Positions 19,448 through 33,443 of a stretch of 64,000 nt of DNA are shown piece by piece (the first letter of the stretch is position 1; each line of letters opens with the position of its first letter). Source of the DNA: Vibrio sp. CDRSL-10 TSBA (GTDB lineage: Bacteria; Pseudomonadota; Gammaproteobacteria; Enterobacterales; Vibrionaceae); assembly GCA_039696685.1 (NCBI GenBank), contig CP155566.1, positions 868,001 through 932,000 on the forward strand. The letters run 5' to 3'. The translations under genes and the position numbers were made by a program. The notes beneath the pieces were generated by a model that saw only the letters and a list, made by a program, of their open reading frames with translations, was not told where the DNA came from and searched no databases.

Positions 19448-20239
19448 TTATTGCGTGACGGAGTGCTTTTTAATAAAGGCAGTATCGTACCCCAGAGCTT
19501 TCACCTTTTCGAGGGTGTCCTGTGTTTGGGTGTAATCGCTGAACGGTCCCAGAAACAGGCGATGGCTTTGGTCAATACTCTCGACAAAACTTTGCACTGA
19601 AAGGCTTTGACCCATTTCTTGCGCTAAAGTTCGCACTCTTTGTTCATTTTGTGAAGATGCCACCTGAATGATGTACTGAGGTGCACCGGATTTCGGCTTG
19701 GTATCACTGCTTTTGTTAACCGGAATTACCTCGATCTCTACATTCGCGGTGCCGGTCTGAACCACTCCGATTTTATGCGCTGCGGCATAACTTAAATCTA
19801 TGATACGCCCGGAGTGGAAAGGGCCGCGGTCATTGACCCGCACCACGGTCGATTTCCCGTTATCCAGATTGGTCACTTTGACATAGCTCGGCAGCGGCAG
19901 GGTTTTATGCGCTGCACTCATCGAGTACATGTCATAAATTTCGCCGTTTGAGGTCAGGTGACCATGAAACTTTTTACCGTACCAGGACGCTTTGCCGCGT
20001 TGCTTAAAGCCCGATGTCTGTTTTTCAATCTGATAATTGACACCGCGCAGGGTGTAATCTTTGTTGCCCCCCAGGCTGTAAGGTTCGTACTGCGGGTGGG
20101 CATCTTCAATATGATCGACCGACATTGGCGTATCAGGCGCCACATCATCGTCGATCTCGTAGCGCCCGGATGGGGTGGTGCTACAGCCGGCCAGGATTGC
20201 GGCGCAGCAAAAGGTAACAAGGAGCTTTGAGTGCATCAT
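19448..20239 (-). CDS. rlpA: RlpA, septal-ring lipoprotein with SPOR domain
   Basis: Outer-membrane lipoprotein acting on denuded glycan strands at the septum; lytic transglycosylase activity is known in Pseudomonas. The 263 residues comprise a signal with lipobox LAGC at about residues 16-19 and a double-psi beta-barrel RlpA domain (GKASWYGKKFHG, VRVNDRGPFHSGRIIDLS). A C-terminal SPOR domain follows (about 185-260). Two consecutive ATGs overlap the rodA stop; I give the first. Confidence 0.93.
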   Translation of the reverse strand: MMHSKLLVTFCCAAILAGCSTTPSGRYEIDDDVAPDTPMSVDHIEDAHPQYEPYSLGGNKDYTLRGVNYQIEKQTSGFKQRGKASWYGKKFHGHLTSNGEIYDMYSMSAAHKTLPLPSYVKVTNLDNGKSTVVRVNDRGPFHSGRIIDLSYAAAHKIGVVQTGTANVEIEVIPVNKSSDTKPKSGAPQYIIQVASSQNEQRVRTLAQEMGQSLSVQSFVESIDQSHRLFLGPFSDYTQTQDTLEKVKALGYDTAFIKKHSVTQ

Positions 20240-21360
20240 TAGTTTGCCTTCGAAAACGCTTTTCTATGGGTATGGATTGACATCAGAATACCAAATCCTG
20301 CCATGAGCGTGACCATAGAAGTACCGCCATAGCTGATCAGTGGAAGAGGTACACCCACTACCGGCAAAATACCGCTTACCATCCCGATGTTTACAAATAC
20401 ATAAACAAAAAAGCTTAGCACAATACTGCCGGCCATCATGCGACCGAATGCGGTTTGTGCATTGCTTGCCAGGTAGAGTCCGCGGCCAATAATAAATAAG
20501 TAGACTGCCAATAGCGCAAGGATGCCTATCATGCCCCATTCTTCGGCGATTACTGCAAAGATAAAGTCAGTATGTCGTTCAGGTAAGAATTCCAGGTTGG
20601 ATTGGGTGCCGTGCAACCAACCTTTGCCGGGAATTCCGCCCGAACCAATCGCAATTTTACTCTGGATAATGTGGTAACCGGCACCGAGCGGGTCAGACTC
20701 CGGGTTAAACAGAGTGCGTACCCGGGTTTTCTGATACTCGTGCATCAGGAAAAACCACAGCACCGGCACGAACGCACCGACCGCCATGGCCGCCGCGACG
20801 ATAATTTTCCAGCTGATACCGGCCAAAAAAATAACAAAGACTCCGGACGCCGCGATCAGGATCGAGGTGCCCAGATCGGGCTGTTTGGCGATCAGTATGG
20901 TCGGAAAGAACACCATGACAGCCGAGATCATCAGAGTCTGAAAGCTCGGCGGCAGCGGACGCTTACCGATATAACGCGCCACCATCAAAGGTACCGCCAG
21001 TTTGAGTAATTCCGATGGCTGAAAGCGCACGAAACCGAGATTCAGCCAGCGCTGAGCACCTTTGGACACTTCACCAAAAAACAGTACCCCCAGCAGCAGG
21101 ATAACCCCGACAAAGAACAGTCCCGGAGCCAGGCGTTCGTAGGTCCGCGGTGGTAACTGAGCCAGGCCGATCATTACTGCCAGCGCCAGCACCATACGCA
21201 TTGCCTGACGATCCATCATCGCCAGGCTCTGGCCGCTGGCACTGTACATCACCACCAGGCCAAACCCCATCACGACCAGTAAGCCAAGCAGCAGTGGCAG
21301 GTCTATATGCAAGCGTTCGAAAAAGGCCCGGTTCTGGCCGGTAGAAGGATCGAGTTTCAT
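20239..21360 (-). CDS. rodA: RodA, peptidoglycan glycosyltransferase of the elongasome
   Basis: SEDS-family polymerase that elongates peptidoglycan with PBP2. The 373-residue product has ten predicted membrane segments and the hallmark sequences [22 protein letters not shown] (catalytic loop around the conserved Asp) and [10 protein letters not shown] near the C-terminus. It begins 4 bases inside the corrected mrdA end (ATGA), so the two elongasome partners are translationally coupled. Confidence 0.97.
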   Translation of the reverse strand: MKLDPSTGQNRAFFERLHIDLPLLLGLLVVMGFGLVVMYSASGQSLAMMDRQAMRMVLALAVMIGLAQLPPRTYERLAPGLFFVGVILLLGVLFFGEVSKGAQRWLNLGFVRFQPSELLKLAVPLMVARYIGKRPLPPSFQTLMISAVMVFFPTILIAKQPDLGTSILIAASGVFVIFLAGISWKIIVAAAMAVGAFVPVLWFFLMHEYQKTRVRTLFNPESDPLGAGYHIIQSKIAIGSGGIPGKGWLHGTQSNLEFLPERHTDFIFAVIAEEWGMIGILALLAVYLFIIGRGLYLASNAQTAFGRMMAGSIVLSFFVYVFVNIGMVSGILPVVGVPLPLISYGGTSMVTLMAGFGILMSIHTHRKAFSKAN

Positions 21361-23247
21361 TCCTGTTCTGCCTTATCGTCTTTCTTGAGAATAATGTGGT
21401 CAAAGATCTGTCTGGCAACCGGTGCACCATGACTTGAGCCGCCGCCGGCGTTTCTCCAGTACTATGGTGACAATCGCCTGCGGGTTATCGACCGGCGCAA
21501 AACTGGTGTACAGCGCATGGTCACGCAGGTGCTCGGCCAGCTCGTCGGCGTTATATTTCTGGCCTTCCGCCAGACCAAATACCTGGGCAGTACCGGACTT
21601 ACCGGCACTCTGGTATTCCGAGCCGTAAAAGGCGCGGCGAGCGGTACCACGGCTGCCGTGGTTGACCAGGTGCATGCCTTCGATGGCGATATTCCAGTAT
21701 TTATCCGGTACACCTGTGATTGGCGGATAGGTGGTGTATTCGGTCTCTTTCTGGGTCGAGAATTTGTCACCGTTGTTGATGGTTGAACGCAGCAAGTGCG
21801 GTGCAATCACCTCACCGTGATGGACCAGGACCGAGGTCGCTTTGGCGATCTGCATCGGGGTCGCGGTCCAGTAACCCTGGCCGATACCCACAGGTATGGT
21901 GTCGCCCTGATACCAAGGCGTACGGTGACGGGCCATTTTCCACTCACGGGTTGGCATGTTAGCGGTACTTTCTTCGTTGATATCAATGCCGGTGTAATCG
22001 CCAAAGCCGAATTTCATCATCCAGGTCGACAGGCGGTCGATACCCATGTCATAAGCGACCTGATAGAAGAAGGTATCCACCGACTCTTCCAGTGCTTTGG
22101 TAACATTGACCGTACCGTGGCCCCAGCGTGACCAGTCGCGGAACGGCCGGGTCTTGGAATTTGGAATGCGCCAGTAACCCGGGTCATTACGGGTGGTATT
22201 GGGCGTAATGACGCCTTCTTCCAGCGCTGAAACGGCAATAAACGGTTTCACGGTTGACGCCGGAGGATAAATCCCGAGTGTGGTGCGGTTTACCAGCGGG
22301 CGGTTTTTATCGTTGAGCAGTTCACTGTAGGCTTTACTCGAGATGCCGTGCACAAAGGCGTTAGGGTCATAACTTGGGCTCGACACCATAGCCAGTACGC
22401 CATTATCTTTTGGATCCAGCACCACGGCTGAGCCACGACGGCCTTCCAGCAGTTTATGCACATAGACTTGCAGCTCGATATCAAGATTGAGCACGATATC
22501 TTTGCCCGGCGTGGGCGGAACGTATTTCAGGGTGCGGATGATACGGCCGCGGCTGTTGACTTCCACTTCCTGGTAACCGGCGGTGCCGTGCAGTACATCT
22601 TCGTAGTAACGTTCGATACCGAGCTTACCGATATCACGCGTGGCCTGGTAGTTGGCTTCTTTGCCTTCCTGTTCAAGGCGACGCATGTCGCGGTCATTGA
22701 TGCGTGATACGTAACCGAGCACGTGGGTCAGTACTTCGCCGTACGGATAAAAGCGCTTAAGGTTGGCTGTCACCGATACGCCGGGAAACTTGTACTGTTG
22801 AACGGAAAATTTGGCTACTTCCTGCTGGGTCAGCTGTGTCAGCAGCGGCACCGAATTAAAGCGGCGGGTTTGACGACGCTCTTTGTCAAACGCGGCGATT
22901 TGTTCCGGCGTGATTTGCAGAATCTGTTGTAAGCGCGCGATGGTGTCGTCCATGTCTTTGACTTTTTCCGGGATGATCTCCAGGTTAAAGACAGGGCGGT
23001 TTTCCGCCAGCAAAACACCGTTGCGGTCGTATATCAGGCCGCGGTTGGGAGCGATAGGGACGACTTTGATGCGGTTGTCATTGGAACGGGTTTTATAATC
23101 CTGATACTGGTTGACCTGGATGTTGTACAGGTTGGCGACCAGTATCCCCATCATCAAGACAATTCCGACAAAAGATACAATAGCACGGTTACGAAATAAC
23201 CGTGCTTCTGCCAGATAGTCTCGAATAGGGTTACGCTTACGTAACAT
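21357..23247 (-). CDS. mrdA: MrdA, penicillin-binding protein 2 (C-terminal frameshift in this sequence)
   Basis: Transpeptidase of the elongasome. One N-terminal membrane segment (residues about 23-45), a dimerisation/pedestal domain, then the transpeptidase with PASTVK, SVDT and KSGTAQVF. As read, the frame ends [17 protein letters not shown] at 21400. Removing one base from GTTTC at 21450-21454 gives [20 protein letters not shown] and a stop at 21357 overlapping rodA, for 629 residues, close to the 633 of E. coli. The gene is essential in most rods, so the break is very likely an error. Confidence 0.93.
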
Positions 23248-23253
23248 CAGTCT

Positions 23254-23724
23254 CTATTCTCGGTGATAAGGGTGATTAGCTGTAATACTCCAGGCGCGGT
23301 ACAGGCTTTCTGCCATCACAACCCGTACCAGCGGGTGGGGCAGGGTCAACGGTGATAATGACCAGCTCTGTTCTGCGGCGGCTTTACATGCCGGCGCCAG
23401 ACCTTCCGGGCCACCAATCAGGATTGATACGTCCCGGGCATCCAGTTTCCAGCTTTCCAGCTGCTGCGCCAGTTGTTCGGTGTCCCAGCGCTTACCGGGA
23501 ATGTCGAGAGTAACAATTCGGTTTCCCTTTGGCACGGCTGCCAGCATGGCTTCGCCTTCTTTTTGCAGAATTCTTGCAATGTCGGCGTTTTTGCCCCGTT
23601 TACCTGCGCTGATTTCCACCAGTTCCAGTGGCATATCATGCGGGAAGCGGCGGCGGTATTCCTGAAAACCCTCTTCGACCCACTTGGGCATTTTGGTGCC
23701 AACGGCGATCAGTTGAATCTTCAC
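23254..23724 (-). CDS. rlmH: RlmH, 23S rRNA (pseudouridine-1915-N3)-methyltransferase
   Basis: SPOUT methyltransferase acting on the assembled 70S ribosome. The 156 residues contain the SAM-binding trefoil knot with LIGGPEGL and the C-terminal [18 protein letters not shown], and end YHRE, all hallmarks of the family. It lies one base after rsfS and six bases before mrdA. Confidence 0.97.
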   Translation of the reverse strand: MKIQLIAVGTKMPKWVEEGFQEYRRRFPHDMPLELVEISAGKRGKNADIARILQKEGEAMLAAVPKGNRIVTLDIPGKRWDTEQLAQQLESWKLDARDVSILIGGPEGLAPACKAAAEQSWSLSPLTLPHPLVRVVMAESLYRAWSITANHPYHRE

Positions 23725-23725
23725 C

Positions 23726-24044
23726 TTAGCTCCAGAGTTTTTCCAGTTGGTACATCTCGCGTTGTTGTTCCTGCATCACGTGCAGCATTGTTGATCCCAT
23801 ATCGACCACGACCCATTCGCCTTCATTCTCGCCATCGATGCCCAGCGGCTCAACGCCGGCTTTTTTGGCTTCGCTGGCTACATGCTCAGCAATGGACGCA
23901 ACGTGTCTTTTCGACGTCCCGGTACAGATGATCAGGTAATCGGTGACGCTGGATTTACCGATGACATCCAGGGTAATAATGTCGACCGCTTTCATGTCGT
24001 CGGCTTTGTCGGCAAGAAAGTCTTTGAGTTTCTTCACGTTGCAA
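23726..24044 (-). CDS. rsfS: RsfS, ribosomal silencing factor (frameshift just after the start)
   Basis: Binds ribosomal protein L14 and blocks subunit joining in starvation. A longer frame opening at 24145 overlaps holA and gives an unlikely N-terminus. Removing one T from GTTTC at 24028-24032 lets the gene begin at TTG 24044 as [19 protein letters not shown] with AGAGGAAC upstream. The product is then 105 residues, exactly the E. coli length. The conserved core is [15 protein letters not shown] and [11 protein letters not shown]. The TTG start could keep expression low. Confidence 0.88.
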
Positions 24045-24110
24045 GGGAATGTTCCTCTGAAATAAATAACGATAAAAAGATATGAAAAAAGCGCGGCACT
24101 ATAGCACGCT

Positions 24111-25136
24111 TCAGGCAGGCAAGGGTAAGTTTGCCTGCGGAACACAGCACTCCAGGCTCAGTTGGTGTAATAACGGCCAGGGTGACTGCTCATATTGAGT
24201 TTTTGCCACAATTTCGCATTGGGCAAGTAAGCGCACCAGATGTTGCAGATGCTGAACTGACAGGCGCTGCAGAGCGGCGGCGTATAACGGACGTTTGTTT
24301 TGCCAGATACGGTATTTATCAAACAGGCTGCCGATAGGCTGACTGTTCATCGCCTGGCGCATCTGCAGCAGCTGAAACAGCTCTTTTTGTGCCGTTCGCA
24401 TCAGGATAATCGGCTCCACGCCTTCGGCCGCTTGCTGGCGCAAAATGCGCTGAGCACGATTGGCTTTACCTTCCAGCAGCGCATCAATCCAGTGAAATGG
24501 CGTAAAGTGGTTATGGCGGCTGAGCGACTCTTCCAGTCGCACCAGAGTGAGCTGGCGGTCCGGGTAAAGCAGGAGCAGTTTCTCCAGGCTCTGGGCAAGG
24601 GCAAACAGGTTGCCTTCGTGCCACTGTGCCAGCATCTGAACCGCTTCGGCGTCAGGCTGCAAACCTAACGCCCGGCAGCGCGCGCTGACAAACTGGGGCA
24701 GGCGGCTGATGTCCGGCGTCAGGCAGTTGACCACCGCGCCGTGCGCACTCAGCGCTTTAAACCAGGCACTGTTTTCCTGCGCCCGGGTCGGTTTCGGCCC
24801 GACGATGACCAGCAAAATATCCGGATTGAGGCTGTCAGCCAGTTTGGCGAGTTCTTTACCTGCGGCGGCATTCAGACTCGCCTCGGGAATTTCCAGCTCG
24901 ATCAACTGGCGGCTGGAAAACAGACTCATTGACTGGCAGCAGTCATACACTTCGTTCCAGTCGAGGCTGGCATCAAGCTGAAAACGGTGTTTTTCTTCAA
25001 AACCCTGGCTGCGCGCCTGCTGTTCAATCGCGCTGCGCGATTCCTGAATCAGCAAAGGCTCGTTGCCAAACACCAGATAAACCGGCAGCAGCGACTTTTG
25101 CAGCGCGTCTGCCAGTTTGTCAGCATACAATCTCAT
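24111..25136 (-). CDS. holA: HolA, DNA polymerase III delta subunit
   Basis: Subunit of the clamp loader that opens the sliding clamp. The 341 residues (family about 343) show the N-terminal [21 protein letters not shown] and the central [19 protein letters not shown] of the family. It is downstream of lptE by 8 bases. The gap to rsfS is about 65 bases and includes TATAGT followed by GC-rich sequence (24097-24106), a possible separate rsfS promoter. Confidence 0.95.
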   Translation of the reverse strand: MRLYADKLADALQKSLLPVYLVFGNEPLLIQESRSAIEQQARSQGFEEKHRFQLDASLDWNEVYDCCQSMSLFSSRQLIELEIPEASLNAAAGKELAKLADSLNPDILLVIVGPKPTRAQENSAWFKALSAHGAVVNCLTPDISRLPQFVSARCRALGLQPDAEAVQMLAQWHEGNLFALAQSLEKLLLLYPDRQLTLVRLEESLSRHNHFTPFHWIDALLEGKANRAQRILRQQAAEGVEPIILMRTAQKELFQLLQMRQAMNSQPIGSLFDKYRIWQNKRPLYAAALQRLSVQHLQHLVRLLAQCEIVAKTQYEQSPWPLLHQLSLECCVPQANLPLPA

Positions 25137-25144
25137 CAGATAGC

Positions 25145-25748
25145 CTACTGACTGTTGCCGGCAGCGGCTGGTTCTTGAACGGTGTTAACCGTGTAATCCG
25201 AATTGGCGTCGCTGGTTTGCGGATCGTCCATATGACCGGATTCGATCGAGGCTTTAAGACGAGCCATCTGACGCACAATCTGACTCGCGGCCAGTTTACG
25301 CATTTCATCTTCAATCATGTCGCGTTCTACCGATTTTGCGAGTGCAGTCAGCGGGTTATCCAGGTAGCTGCGGGTCACGCTGGTGGAGAACGTTTTTTCA
25401 CCCAGCTCAGGAATAAGGACACGGTAAGAGGCGCGGAAGGTCAGCTCTTTTTCTGCGGTACGTGCGTTCTGATACAGCGACAGAGTGCGCTCGCTGATGC
25501 CTTCACTCAGCAGATGCAGGTTTGGCACATTTTCGCTTGGGCTGACCAGGGCGATTTCATTCAGGCGCAGCTGACCTTTCACTAAGCGGGTAAAGGTGCT
25601 GTATTGGTCGTAACTGGTGACCGACATCGTGCTCAGTTTCTTCCGGAACATCGTAGTCACCACGCAGGTGAAAACCGCAGGCACTGAGCAGGGAGGCGGT
25701 CAGAACAACCAGTGATAACTTCAATGTAGATGACAATGTCAAACGCAT
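25145..25748 (-). CDS. lptE: LptE, LPS-assembly lipoprotein (frameshifted in this sequence)
   Basis: Outer-membrane lipoprotein that plugs LptD and helps insert LPS. It starts at ATG 25748 with a lipoprotein signal and lipobox LSAC before GFHLRG, the usual LptE mature start. The frame breaks after DVPEE; removing one T from GTTTC at 25636-25640 gives DVPEELSTMSVTSYDQYS and 200 residues in total. The gene is essential where tested, so the break is probably not real. Confidence 0.92.
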
Positions 25749-25772
25749 GGGGCTACTTTCTCATGAAATGGA

Positions 25773-25839
25773 TTTACTTATCTCAGCCCACCACCATGAT
25801 GGGCTGAGATAAGTAAACAGGGCCATTGGCCCTGTTTAC
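25773..25839 (-). repeat. Two overlapping strong hairpins between leuS and lptE
   Basis: Hairpin one pairs 25773-25790 with 25800-25817, 18 perfect bases with a 9-base loop. Hairpin two pairs 25813-25825 with 25827-25839, 13 perfect bases around a single central base. They share GTAAA at 25813-25817, so both cannot form fully at once. No T-run follows, so this is not a plain terminator. It may set the leuS to lptE expression ratio. Confidence 0.8.
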
Positions 25840-25857
25840 AGACCGTCAGAGACGGAA

Positions 25858-28468
<2,611 letters not shown>

Positions 28469-28557
28469 TCAGTTTGAACAGATACTAATAGATCGTCATA
28501 GAATACCTAAAGCAAGGGATCACAACAATAGCCAATCGGGTTTGATGGAGGTGACAT

Positions 28558-29028
28558 ATGCCAAAACAAAAAACGGGTTACGAGGCTTTAGTTGAAGAGG
28601 TGGTCGAAACCCTCAAGAAGAGCCCTGAAGAAGTCGATCATATTCTGGACACTTCCGGCAAAGTTGTGGCCGCCGCCAATGACCTGACCAAAGATGAACT
28701 GGCGTTGATTTCCGCCTACATAAAGTCAGACCTCAAAGAGTTCGCAGACAGTTATGAAGAGGAAAAAAGCAGCCCGTTTTATCTGATGATCACCAACTCC
28801 ATCTGGCAGGGGCTGCTGGATATTACCGATCGCACCAAAGTCGAGTGGGTAGAGCTGTTTCAGGATCTCGAACATCAGGGGTTGTATAAAGCCGGGGATA
28901 TGATTGGACTGGGTGTGTTGGTGTGTGACAGCTGTGGCCACAGGATGGAGTACAATCACCCGACCGAAATTGTACCCTGCACCCGCTGCGGCGCGACCGC
29001 GTTCAGTCGTCAGCCGTTAAAACCTTAG
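28558..29028 (+). CDS. ybeL: YbeL, DUF1451 zinc-ribbon protein
   Basis: 156 residues with a helical N-terminal part and a C-terminal zinc ribbon CDSCGHRMEYNHPTEIVPC...CTRCG (two CxxC pairs). A strong GGAGG site precedes the ATG. It is divergent from leuS, as in enterics. Function is not established. Confidence 0.88.
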   Translation: MPKQKTGYEALVEEVVETLKKSPEEVDHILDTSGKVVAAANDLTKDELALISAYIKSDLKEFADSYEEEKSSPFYLMITNSIWQGLLDITDRTKVEWVELFQDLEHQGLYKAGDMIGLGVLVCDSCGHRMEYNHPTEIVPCTRCGATAFSRQPLKP

Positions 29029-29150
29029 CACTTGCTTGTAGGGCACGAGCCTGACGTGATGACAATCGCCCTGAAGTTATGCCAAGGGCTTTATGTTATT
29101 AACAGGGTCTTATTTTATTAAAGAGCCACTCCGTTCCGGTAATACACTAA

Positions 29151-29183
29151 AACAAGAAGAGCCCCGCTGGGGCTCTTCTTGTT
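29151..29183. terminator. Bidirectional terminator between ybeL and lnt
   Basis: Fifteen-base perfect stem AACAAGAAGAGCCCC/GGGGCTCTTCTTGTT with a 3-base loop between two convergent genes, with T-rich ends both ways. Confidence 0.9.
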
Positions 29184-29191
29184 TGTGACGG

Positions 29192-30724
29192 TCAGCTATC
29201 AGCGTCAGGCTGGTTGCGGCGGCGCTGCAGCAGCAGACCGGCCAGTACAGCCAGGGCGGTCCACACATACAGCGGCCAACTGCCCAGAGCGTGGTATGGC
29301 GTCTGGCCACGGGTCGGCACCAGTTCAGCACGCAGCACCCCGGTCTCAAACTGCGGGATTTGTGCGGTGATTTGACCACGGTAGTCAGTGACAGCAGTCA
29401 CGCCGTTATTGGTGGCACGAATCAGCGGTTTACCCAGCTCCAGCGCGCGCATACGGGCAATTTCCATATGTTGTAACGGGCCAATCGAGCGGCCAAACCA
29501 GGCATCGTTGGACAGGGTCAGCAGGAAGTCGGTGTCGTCGGTGGTGTTGGCACGCACTTGCTCATTGAAGATGATTTCGTAACACAGTGCCGGCGTCAGG
29601 GCGTGGCCACTGGCGATAATATTCGGCTGGATATAATCACCCGCAGTAAATGAAGACATCGGCAGGTTGAAGAACGGTGCCAGCGGACGCAGCAGATCTT
29701 CAAACGGCACAAACTCACCAAATGGCAACAGGTGATGTTTATGGAAACGCTGTGACACATCGTACTGATATTCGCCTTGCGTAGTATCGCCCAGTGCCAG
29801 AACGCTGTTGTAATACTGCTTGTCATCGGTCTGGTTAAGAATGCCGGTGATAATCGTACTGTGGTTGAGGCGCGCTGCCGCATCAAGGTTGTGCAGGTAG
29901 GAAGTCAGCTCAAACTCGAAGGCCGGCACGGCGGCTTCCGGCCAGATAATAATGTCCGCATCCCAGTTTTCACGGGTCAGGTCGGTGTACTTCATAATGG
30001 TTGGCCAGCGTTCGCTTGGCAGCCATTTACGTGCCTGAGGTATGTTGCCCTGAATCAAGGCTATCTTAGTGGTTTTGTCCGTGTCCGGTTTGACCCAGCG
30101 CGCGGCATTGAGCCCGTAGCCGGCAGCAAAGATAACCGCCGGGATCAGCAGCAGAGTTTTATTTTTACTCAGTAGCGTCAGGGCGAGTGCGCCAGCGGAG
30201 ACCATCACCATCAGCGTCAGCAGTTCTACCCCGCCGAGCGGAGCGTAATTGGCCAGCGGACTGTCTATCTGGCTGTAACCAAGCCACAACCACGGAAAAC
30301 CTGTCATTACCCAGCCGCGTAACCAGTCACAGACCAGCCAGAGCGCGGGAGCGGCAAGTAATAAGCGGCCACGACCAGAGGCCGGGAAAAAGCGATTGAG
30401 CGCCCAGGCGAACAGGGCCGGATAGATAGCCAGATAACCGACCAGCAGCAGCATCAGGGACACACTGGCGATTTTGGGCATACCACCAAAGGTATCAATG
30501 CTGATATGAACCCAGTTAATACCGATACCAAACTGTCCCAGACCCCAGCAATAGCCAATCAGCGCAGCGCCTTTGGCGGATTGTTTATGGAGCAGTAATA
30601 ACAGCAGCAACGGGCTGAGAATGGCCACAGGCCAGAGTTGATAGGGAGCGAAAGCCAGGGTAGTGAGGGCGCCAACAAAAGCGGCCGCAAGCGGCCGCAT
30701 AAGGCGATGAATTGTATTCGTCAT
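29192..30724 (-). CDS. lnt: Lnt, apolipoprotein N-acyltransferase
   Basis: Adds the third acyl chain to lipoproteins at the inner membrane. The 510-residue product (from ATG 30724; a TTG at 30730 is also in frame) has six or more N-terminal membrane segments. A carbon-nitrogen hydrolase domain follows with the catalytic Glu in [10 protein letters not shown] and Cys in PALCYEIIF, and a last membrane segment near the C-terminus. The N-terminus contains two NotI-type octamers ten bases apart, encoding PLAAA. It is 44 bases after corC. Confidence 0.96.
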   Translation of the reverse strand: MTNTIHRLMRPLAAAFVGALTTLAFAPYQLWPVAILSPLLLLLLLHKQSAKGAALIGYCWGLGQFGIGINWVHISIDTFGGMPKIASVSLMLLLVGYLAIYPALFAWALNRFFPASGRGRLLLAAPALWLVCDWLRGWVMTGFPWLWLGYSQIDSPLANYAPLGGVELLTLMVMVSAGALALTLLSKNKTLLLIPAVIFAAGYGLNAARWVKPDTDKTTKIALIQGNIPQARKWLPSERWPTIMKYTDLTRENWDADIIIWPEAAVPAFEFELTSYLHNLDAAARLNHSTIITGILNQTDDKQYYNSVLALGDTTQGEYQYDVSQRFHKHHLLPFGEFVPFEDLLRPLAPFFNLPMSSFTAGDYIQPNIIASGHALTPALCYEIIFNEQVRANTTDDTDFLLTLSNDAWFGRSIGPLQHMEIARMRALELGKPLIRATNNGVTAVTDYRGQITAQIPQFETGVLRAELVPTRGQTPYHALGSWPLYVWTALAVLAGLLLQRRRNQPDADS

Positions 30725-30768
30725 CTGCAACTTTTCTGATGCTCTTACCGAAGTAAGAGAGATTTGAA

Positions 30769-31668
30769 CTACTCTTCGCTGATCTCCGGAAGAGCTTCCA
30801 TATCGGGGATGGTTACCTGAAGTTGAACAACGCGACGATTATCAGCAGCCGTTACCTTGAAGTTGTAGCGATCGATTTCCACGATTTCACCACGACTTGG
30901 CAGGTGGCCAAAGGCCGTCATCACCAGGCCGCCGACCGTATCCACTTCTTCATCACTGAAGCGGGTACCAAAGGTATTGTTGAATTCTTCGATGGTGGTC
31001 AGCGCCTTCACCGCATAGGTGTGTTTGCTGAGCTTACGAATATCCAGTTGCTCTTCATCGTCGGTTTCGTCTTCGATATCGCCAACGATTTCTTCCAGAA
31101 TATCTTCAATGGTCACCAGGCCGGAAACACCCCCGAACTCATCTACGACAATCGACATATGATATCGTTCCTCACGGAACTCTTTCAGCAGACGATCGAC
31201 GCGTTTGCTTTCAGGAACCACTACCGCCGGGCGGATCACTTCTTCGATGTCAAACGGGGAACTGTTCGAGCCTAAGTATTTGAGTAAGTCCTTCGCAAGC
31301 AGAATGCCTTCCACATGGTCTTTGTCTTCGCTGATGACCGGATAACGCGAATGCTGCGCATCGGTAATCAAGGCGACCAGCGAGTCCAGGTTATCGGTAC
31401 GCTCGACGGTGACCATTTGTGAGCGGGGAATCATGATGTCACGAACCCGCATTTCGGCAATTTCCATAACCCCTTCCAGCATATCGCGGGTGTCATGGTC
31501 AATCAGGTCATTGACTTCAGAGTCGCGGATTACGTCAACCAGTTCCTGACGATCCTTGGGTTCTCCCTGAAATAACTGACCTAGGCGCTCAAAGAAGGAC
31601 TTTCTACTCGGACCGTCCGATTTTTCTTTGTTTCCTTCGGAAGAATAGGGCGAATTATCTTCGTTCAT
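30769..31668 (-). CDS. corC: CorC/HlyC-family protein with two CBS domains
   Basis: Cytosolic protein associated with magnesium/cobalt efflux; from the ybeX position in the lnt operon it may instead serve ribosome assembly with YbeY and YbeZ. The 299 residues have two CBS domains (about 70-190, with [11 protein letters not shown] and [25 protein letters not shown]) and a C-terminal CorC domain. The usual place between ybeY and lnt is preserved. Confidence 0.93.
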   Translation of the reverse strand: MNEDNSPYSSEGNKEKSDGPSRKSFFERLGQLFQGEPKDRQELVDVIRDSEVNDLIDHDTRDMLEGVMEIAEMRVRDIMIPRSQMVTVERTDNLDSLVALITDAQHSRYPVISEDKDHVEGILLAKDLLKYLGSNSSPFDIEEVIRPAVVVPESKRVDRLLKEFREERYHMSIVVDEFGGVSGLVTIEDILEEIVGDIEDETDDEEQLDIRKLSKHTYAVKALTTIEEFNNTFGTRFSDEEVDTVGGLVMTAFGHLPSRGEIVEIDRYNFKVTAADNRRVVQLQVTIPDMEALPEISEE

Positions 31669-31745
31669 TGTTTCTCTATTCGGTAACGCTATCAGATGTG
31701 TGATAGCTCACATAAAGTTAACCGCGCCGTGATGGCGGCGGAAAA

Positions 31746-32210
31746 CTAGATTTTATCGGCCAGATATGGGTCTTCAAACCCCATTTTCTGCATGATTTCT
31801 GTTTCGAGGGACTCCATCTCTTCAGCTTCGTCATCCTCGATATGGTCATAACCTAGCAGATGAAGACTGCCATGTACAACCATATGGGCCCAGTGTGCTA
31901 GCAGAGGCTTATTTTGCTCTTCTGCTTCGCGTTCAACGACCTGGCGACAAATCACCAGATCACCGAGCAAATCCATTTCGATACCGGGCGGCACTTCGAA
32001 CGGAAAAGACAGCACGTTGGTTGACTTATCTTTGCCGCGGTATTCGAAATTAAGCTGGTGACTCTCTTGCTCATCGACGATGCGCACCGTCACTTCAGCC
32101 TGAGGCTGAAACGGAGTGACGGCTGCTCTCAGCCAGGTGGCAAAATCGTCACTCGACGGCAGCCCGGTTTCATCCTCGACGGCCAGTTGCAAATCAAGTT
32201 CAATACTCAT
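31746..32210 (-). CDS. ybeY: YbeY, rRNA maturation endoribonuclease
   Basis: Zinc-dependent RNase needed for 16S rRNA 3'-end maturation. The 154 residues carry the family's histidine triad, [15 protein letters not shown], that binds zinc, and the NVLSFPFE motif. It starts 4 bases inside phoH (ybeZ), so the two are coupled. Confidence 0.97.
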   Translation of the reverse strand: MSIELDLQLAVEDETGLPSSDDFATWLRAAVTPFQPQAEVTVRIVDEQESHQLNFEYRGKDKSTNVLSFPFEVPPGIEMDLLGDLVICRQVVEREAEEQNKPLLAHWAHMVVHGSLHLLGYDHIEDDEAEEMESLETEIMQKMGFEDPYLADKI

Positions 32211-33316
32211 GACTCACCAGACTCTTCCAGTGCGCCTGAGCTTGTCAGCTCAGCTTTCTGCTGCTCAAGCAGTTTAGACTCACGCTCTTCACGACGGCGT
32301 TTCTCGTACTCTTTACGCTCTTTCTGATCCTGGGCTTCCCATTTCTCATAAGCGTTGACGATACGCGCTACTACCGGGTGACGCACCACGTCATCGGCGA
32401 GGAAGAAGTTGAAGCTGATTTCCTCGACTTCGCTCAGTACTTCGATCGCATGGCGCAGGCCCGATTTAGCACCGCGTGGCAGGTCGATCTGGGTCACGTC
32501 ACCTGTGATGACGGCGCGCGAGTTAAAGCCGATCCGGGTCAGGAACATTTTCATCTGTTCGACAGTGGTGTTCTGACTTTCGTCGAGAATGATAAACGCA
32601 TCGTTCAGGGTACGGCCGCGCATGTAAGCCAGCGGAGCCACTTCAATTACGTTACGTTCAATCAGTTTTTCAACCCGTTCAAAGCCGAGCATCTCAAACA
32701 GCGCATCGTAGAGCGGACGCAGGTAAGGGTCGACTTTCTGACTCAGGTCACCGGGCAGAAAGCCCAGCTTTTCACCCGCTTCAACCGCCGGACGAGTCAG
32801 CAGAATACGACGGATTTCCTGACGCTCGAGGGCATCAACCGCAGCTGCAACCGCCAGGTAGGTTTTACCGGTACCGGCCGGACCAATACCAAAACTGATA
32901 TCGTGGGTCACCATGTTGACCAGGTACTGAGCCTGATTCGGCGTACGTGGTTTGATAATGCCTTTTTTGGTTTTGACAAATACTTCTTTGCCGTGCGGAA
33001 CCAGCTCCGATTCGGTGCTCTGTTCCAGAACACCGGACTCTTTGATCGCCAGATGGATCTGATCCGGTTCAATGTCGGCAATCTGACCGCGTACCGGCGC
33101 TGTGTCGACATACAGAGTTTGCAGAATGTCGAGCGCGGCAGTCGCAGTATGCGCTTTACCAACAATGGTGAAATAGTTACTACGGTGGTTAATTTCAACG
33201 CCTAAACGACGTTCTAAATGCTTGATGTTGTCATCGAAAGGGCCGCACAGACTGGCAAGACGGCGGTTATCGGAAGGTTCGAGATCTATCTCTAAAGTAA
33301 CGATTTTATTGCTCAA
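32207..33316 (-). CDS. ybeZ: PhoH-like ATPase YbeZ
   Basis: PhoH-family NTPase thought to work with YbeY in RNA quality control. The 369 residues show an N-terminal KH-like part, Walker A GPAGTGKT near residue 150, Walker [12 protein letters not shown] and [11 protein letters not shown]. The C-terminal 50 residues are strongly charged, predicted coiled or disordered. It lies downstream of miaB by 127 bases. Confidence 0.95.
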   Translation of the reverse strand: MSNKIVTLEIDLEPSDNRRLASLCGPFDDNIKHLERRLGVEINHRSNYFTIVGKAHTATAALDILQTLYVDTAPVRGQIADIEPDQIHLAIKESGVLEQSTESELVPHGKEVFVKTKKGIIKPRTPNQAQYLVNMVTHDISFGIGPAGTGKTYLAVAAAVDALERQEIRRILLTRPAVEAGEKLGFLPGDLSQKVDPYLRPLYDALFEMLGFERVEKLIERNVIEVAPLAYMRGRTLNDAFIILDESQNTTVEQMKMFLTRIGFNSRAVITGDVTQIDLPRGAKSGLRHAIEVLSEVEEISFNFFLADDVVRHPVVARIVNAYEKWEAQDQKERKEYEKRRREERESKLLEQQKAELTSSGALEESGES

Positions 33317-33443
33317 TTTAACCTCTCAGTATGTCATTTTCAGACGCCCGATTTTGACCGGGCGTCTCATGACAGTGTATACCCAAGTCAGCACGAAATG
33401 CGAGTTTATGCGCGAAATCTTGCCAGCCTTGGGTTACTGAAAC

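Noticed and set aside
30681..30698. Two GCGGCCGC octamers ten bases apart in lnt, looking like a cloning scar
   Set aside because: They encode a plausible RPLAAAF stretch of the Lnt N-terminus in frame; no vector sequence next to them.
32378..33205. 275-codon frame antisense to ybeZ
   Set aside because: Antisense shadow of a conserved gene; no independent evidence.
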